Assembly: GCF_001624705.1 (NCBI RefSeq)
Contig: NZ_JSEO01000001.1
Span: 1-64,000, forward strand
Direction: 5' to 3'
Length of the DNA stretch: 64,000 nucleotides
From: Marinomonas sp. SBI8L
GTDB lineage: Bacteria; Pseudomonadota; Gammaproteobacteria; Pseudomonadales; Marinomonadaceae
Under the pieces are notes generated by a model. That model was not told where the DNA came from. It ran no database searches and worked only from the letters and a program-made list of their open reading frames with translations. A program made the position numbers and the translations under genes. The stretch's first letter is position 1, and the number at the start of each line of letters is the position of its first letter. Positions 62,959-64,000 of this stretch are shown here, piece by piece.

Positions 62959-63519
62959 ATGGCGACCAAGAAACAACAAACACACCAAAAAATCCTAAAA
63001 TCTATGCACAAAACCTTTCGTGAACATGGTTATAACGGCGCTGGGGTGAATGGCTTAGCCAATGAAGCTGGCGTCACATCTGGCGCTTTTTACGCTCATT
63101 TCGGCTCTAAATCTGGTGCGTTTAAAGAAGTTATAACAGAAGGGATATCTCAATTTGATCAAGGATTAAAACAATTCCAAGAAGAATATGGTGAGACTTG
63201 GCTTGAGGAGTTTATTGCTTTCTATTTAGGTGAAAAGCGTCGCACAGAATTGAATGATAGCTGTGCATTACAAAGCCTGACTCCTGAAGTAATTCGTTCT
63301 GATGACGAAACAAAAACCCTGTTTCAACAAGAATTATTGAAAGCAGCAAGGACTATGTCAGAACAAGAGCCCGACACTGAATCAGCACAAGTTGATACTC
63401 AAACCTGGGCTAAGCTTGCCATGATTATTGGTGGTGTTACCTTGGCCCGTGCAGTACAAGATCCAGATTTAGCGGATGAGATCGCAAACTCAGTACAAGT
63501 AGCAATGAAAGAGAAATAG
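62959..63519 (+). CDS. TetR-family repressor
   Basis: The 186-residue protein has the TetR helix-turn-helix (about 5-55; ILKSMHKTFREHGYNGAGVNGLANEAGVTSGAFYAHFGSKSGAF) and an all-helical ligand-binding domain. It is divergent from the tautomerase gene, and three copies of its probable operator lie between, so it likely represses both genes and is released by an unknown small molecule. The start follows GAGATTTCC, a weak ribosome-binding site. Confidence 0.9.
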   Translation: MATKKQQTHQKILKSMHKTFREHGYNGAGVNGLANEAGVTSGAFYAHFGSKSGAFKEVITEGISQFDQGLKQFQEEYGETWLEEFIAFYLGEKRRTELNDSCALQSLTPEVIRSDDETKTLFQQELLKAARTMSEQEPDTESAQVDTQTWAKLAMIIGGVTLARAVQDPDLADEIANSVQVAMKEK

Positions 63520-63701
63520 AGTGTAAAAACAAAGGGCGAGGCTTTCAAGTGAAAGATAAAAGCATGTAATCGATAGTAGATTTGTACTATGATTGAGCGA
63601 CTGGCATAGTTAGCCAAAGGACTGATTAAATACCTATGATTAGCTTAAGGCTATACGCAAAACAAGGTTTTCATAGCGGCCTAAAGGAGGCTTATTTAAG
63701 A

Positions 63702-64000
63702 GTGAACAGACTCATATTAGTCTTATCTTTTGTTTTTCTAAGCTCAAACAGCTTAGCTGTACAAAAAGTCATTTACCCCTCTATGGAGAACATTCGTGAG
63801 ACTCGCTTTCAGGATTTGTTCGAAATACTTGAGCAAGCCTTAGACATAACTCGTCCTGATTTTGGTGATTACGAACTAAGCCCTACTCCTTTCTCCATGA
63901 CTGAATCAAGAATGCTTCAAGAAGTAAAATCTGGCAAAATTATTGATGTTATTTGGAGTTCCACCTCACCTAAAAAAGAAGAAGAACTTAGGCCCATCCG
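63702..64000 (+). CDS. Periplasmic substrate-binding-like protein, N-terminal part (runs off the window)
   Basis: The frame from GTG 63702, preceded by AAAGGAGG 11 bases upstream, is open to the right edge (99 codons). It starts with a signal peptide (LILVLSFVFLSSNSLAVQK) and then reads like an extracellular solute-binding protein (VIYPSMENIRETRFQDLFEILEQALDIT...). An in-frame ATG at 63636 would place 22 residues before the signal peptide, so I prefer the GTG. Family detail is not possible from this fragment. Confidence 0.7.
   Translation, partial: MNRLILVLSFVFLSSNSLAVQKVIYPSMENIRETRFQDLFEILEQALDITRPDFGDYELSPTPFSMTESRMLQEVKSGKIIDVIWSSTSPKKEEELRPI

Overview
The window reads as chromosomal DNA of a marine gammaproteobacterium, most likely Marinomonas or a close Oceanospirillaceae relative. 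This is inferred from gene content, moderate-to-low G+C and protein style; no rRNA, tRNA or other phylogenetic marker lies in the window. Genes are dense and on both strands, with no phage, integrase, transposase, plasmid function or CRISPR array.

Layout. (1) 1-9172, minus strand: a two-partner secretion locus. A TpsB outer-membrane transporter is followed 11 bp later by the N-terminal 2,488 codons of a giant filamentous-haemagglutinin-like TpsA protein. The end visible here is built from 410-residue (1,230-bp) tandem repeats; its C-terminus lies outside. (2) 9.6-12.5 kb: a 2-oxoglutarate/Fe(II) oxygenase of the HalD/BesD superfamily with a divergent LysR regulator, then an RlmI-like methyltransferase. 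(3) 12.8-19.3 kb: a GGDEF protein with an altered signature, an AGCS amino-acid symporter, a MerR regulator, a candidate small RNA, and an overlapping pair of membrane GGDEF proteins, one intact and one degenerate. (4) 20.1-31.1 kb: a frameshifted alpha/beta hydrolase, a GlxA-like regulator, an AzgA-type purine permease, Nudix, XRE-2TM, DUF4345-like, TauE, UbiM-like and VanZ-like genes, a GAF-GGDEF protein and a histone-deacetylase-like hydrolase. (5) 31.2-33.0 kb: a KefB/C-like antiporter. (6) 33.5-44.7 kb: a polyol (mannitol/sorbitol/arabitol) utilisation cluster with an ABC transporter, long-chain and short-chain polyol dehydrogenases, an AraC regulator, xylulokinase, a cupin and a second, orphan binding protein. 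(7) 44.9-52.6 kb: a complete NAD-linked molybdenum formate dehydrogenase operon (fdsGBA, fdhD, fdsD) with a divergent ModE/molybdate-binding-like regulator. (8) 52.7-64.0 kb: mixed small genes: an AT-rich two-helix membrane protein, HbpS-like and Crp/Fnr proteins, DUF1842-like, LysR with an MFS pump, a secreted hydrolase, a membrane AraC protein, SRPBCC, glyoxalase, tautomerase with a divergent TetR, and the start of a periplasmic binding protein.

How genes work together. The polyol cluster imports sugar alcohols and oxidises them to ketoses; xylulokinase can phosphorylate xylulose, but no fructokinase is visible here. The formate operon would oxidise formate to CO2 and yield NADH. Three GGDEF or GGDEF-derived proteins within 7 kb, plus a fourth at 29 kb, together with the giant adhesin, suggest surface attachment under cyclic-di-GMP control, though no direct link is visible.

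Most unusual signals: the higher-order mosaic repeat of the adhesin; a dispersed 267-bp MITE-like element with 18-bp terminal inverted repeats (two nearly full copies and one internally deleted copy); a 20-bp-arm perfect hairpin lying exactly at a frameshift in the hydrolase gene; an orphan terminator marking a candidate sRNA; and a triple palindromic operator in the TetR/tautomerase divergent promoter. I did not find a clearly new multi-gene system; these are the best candidates for novelty.
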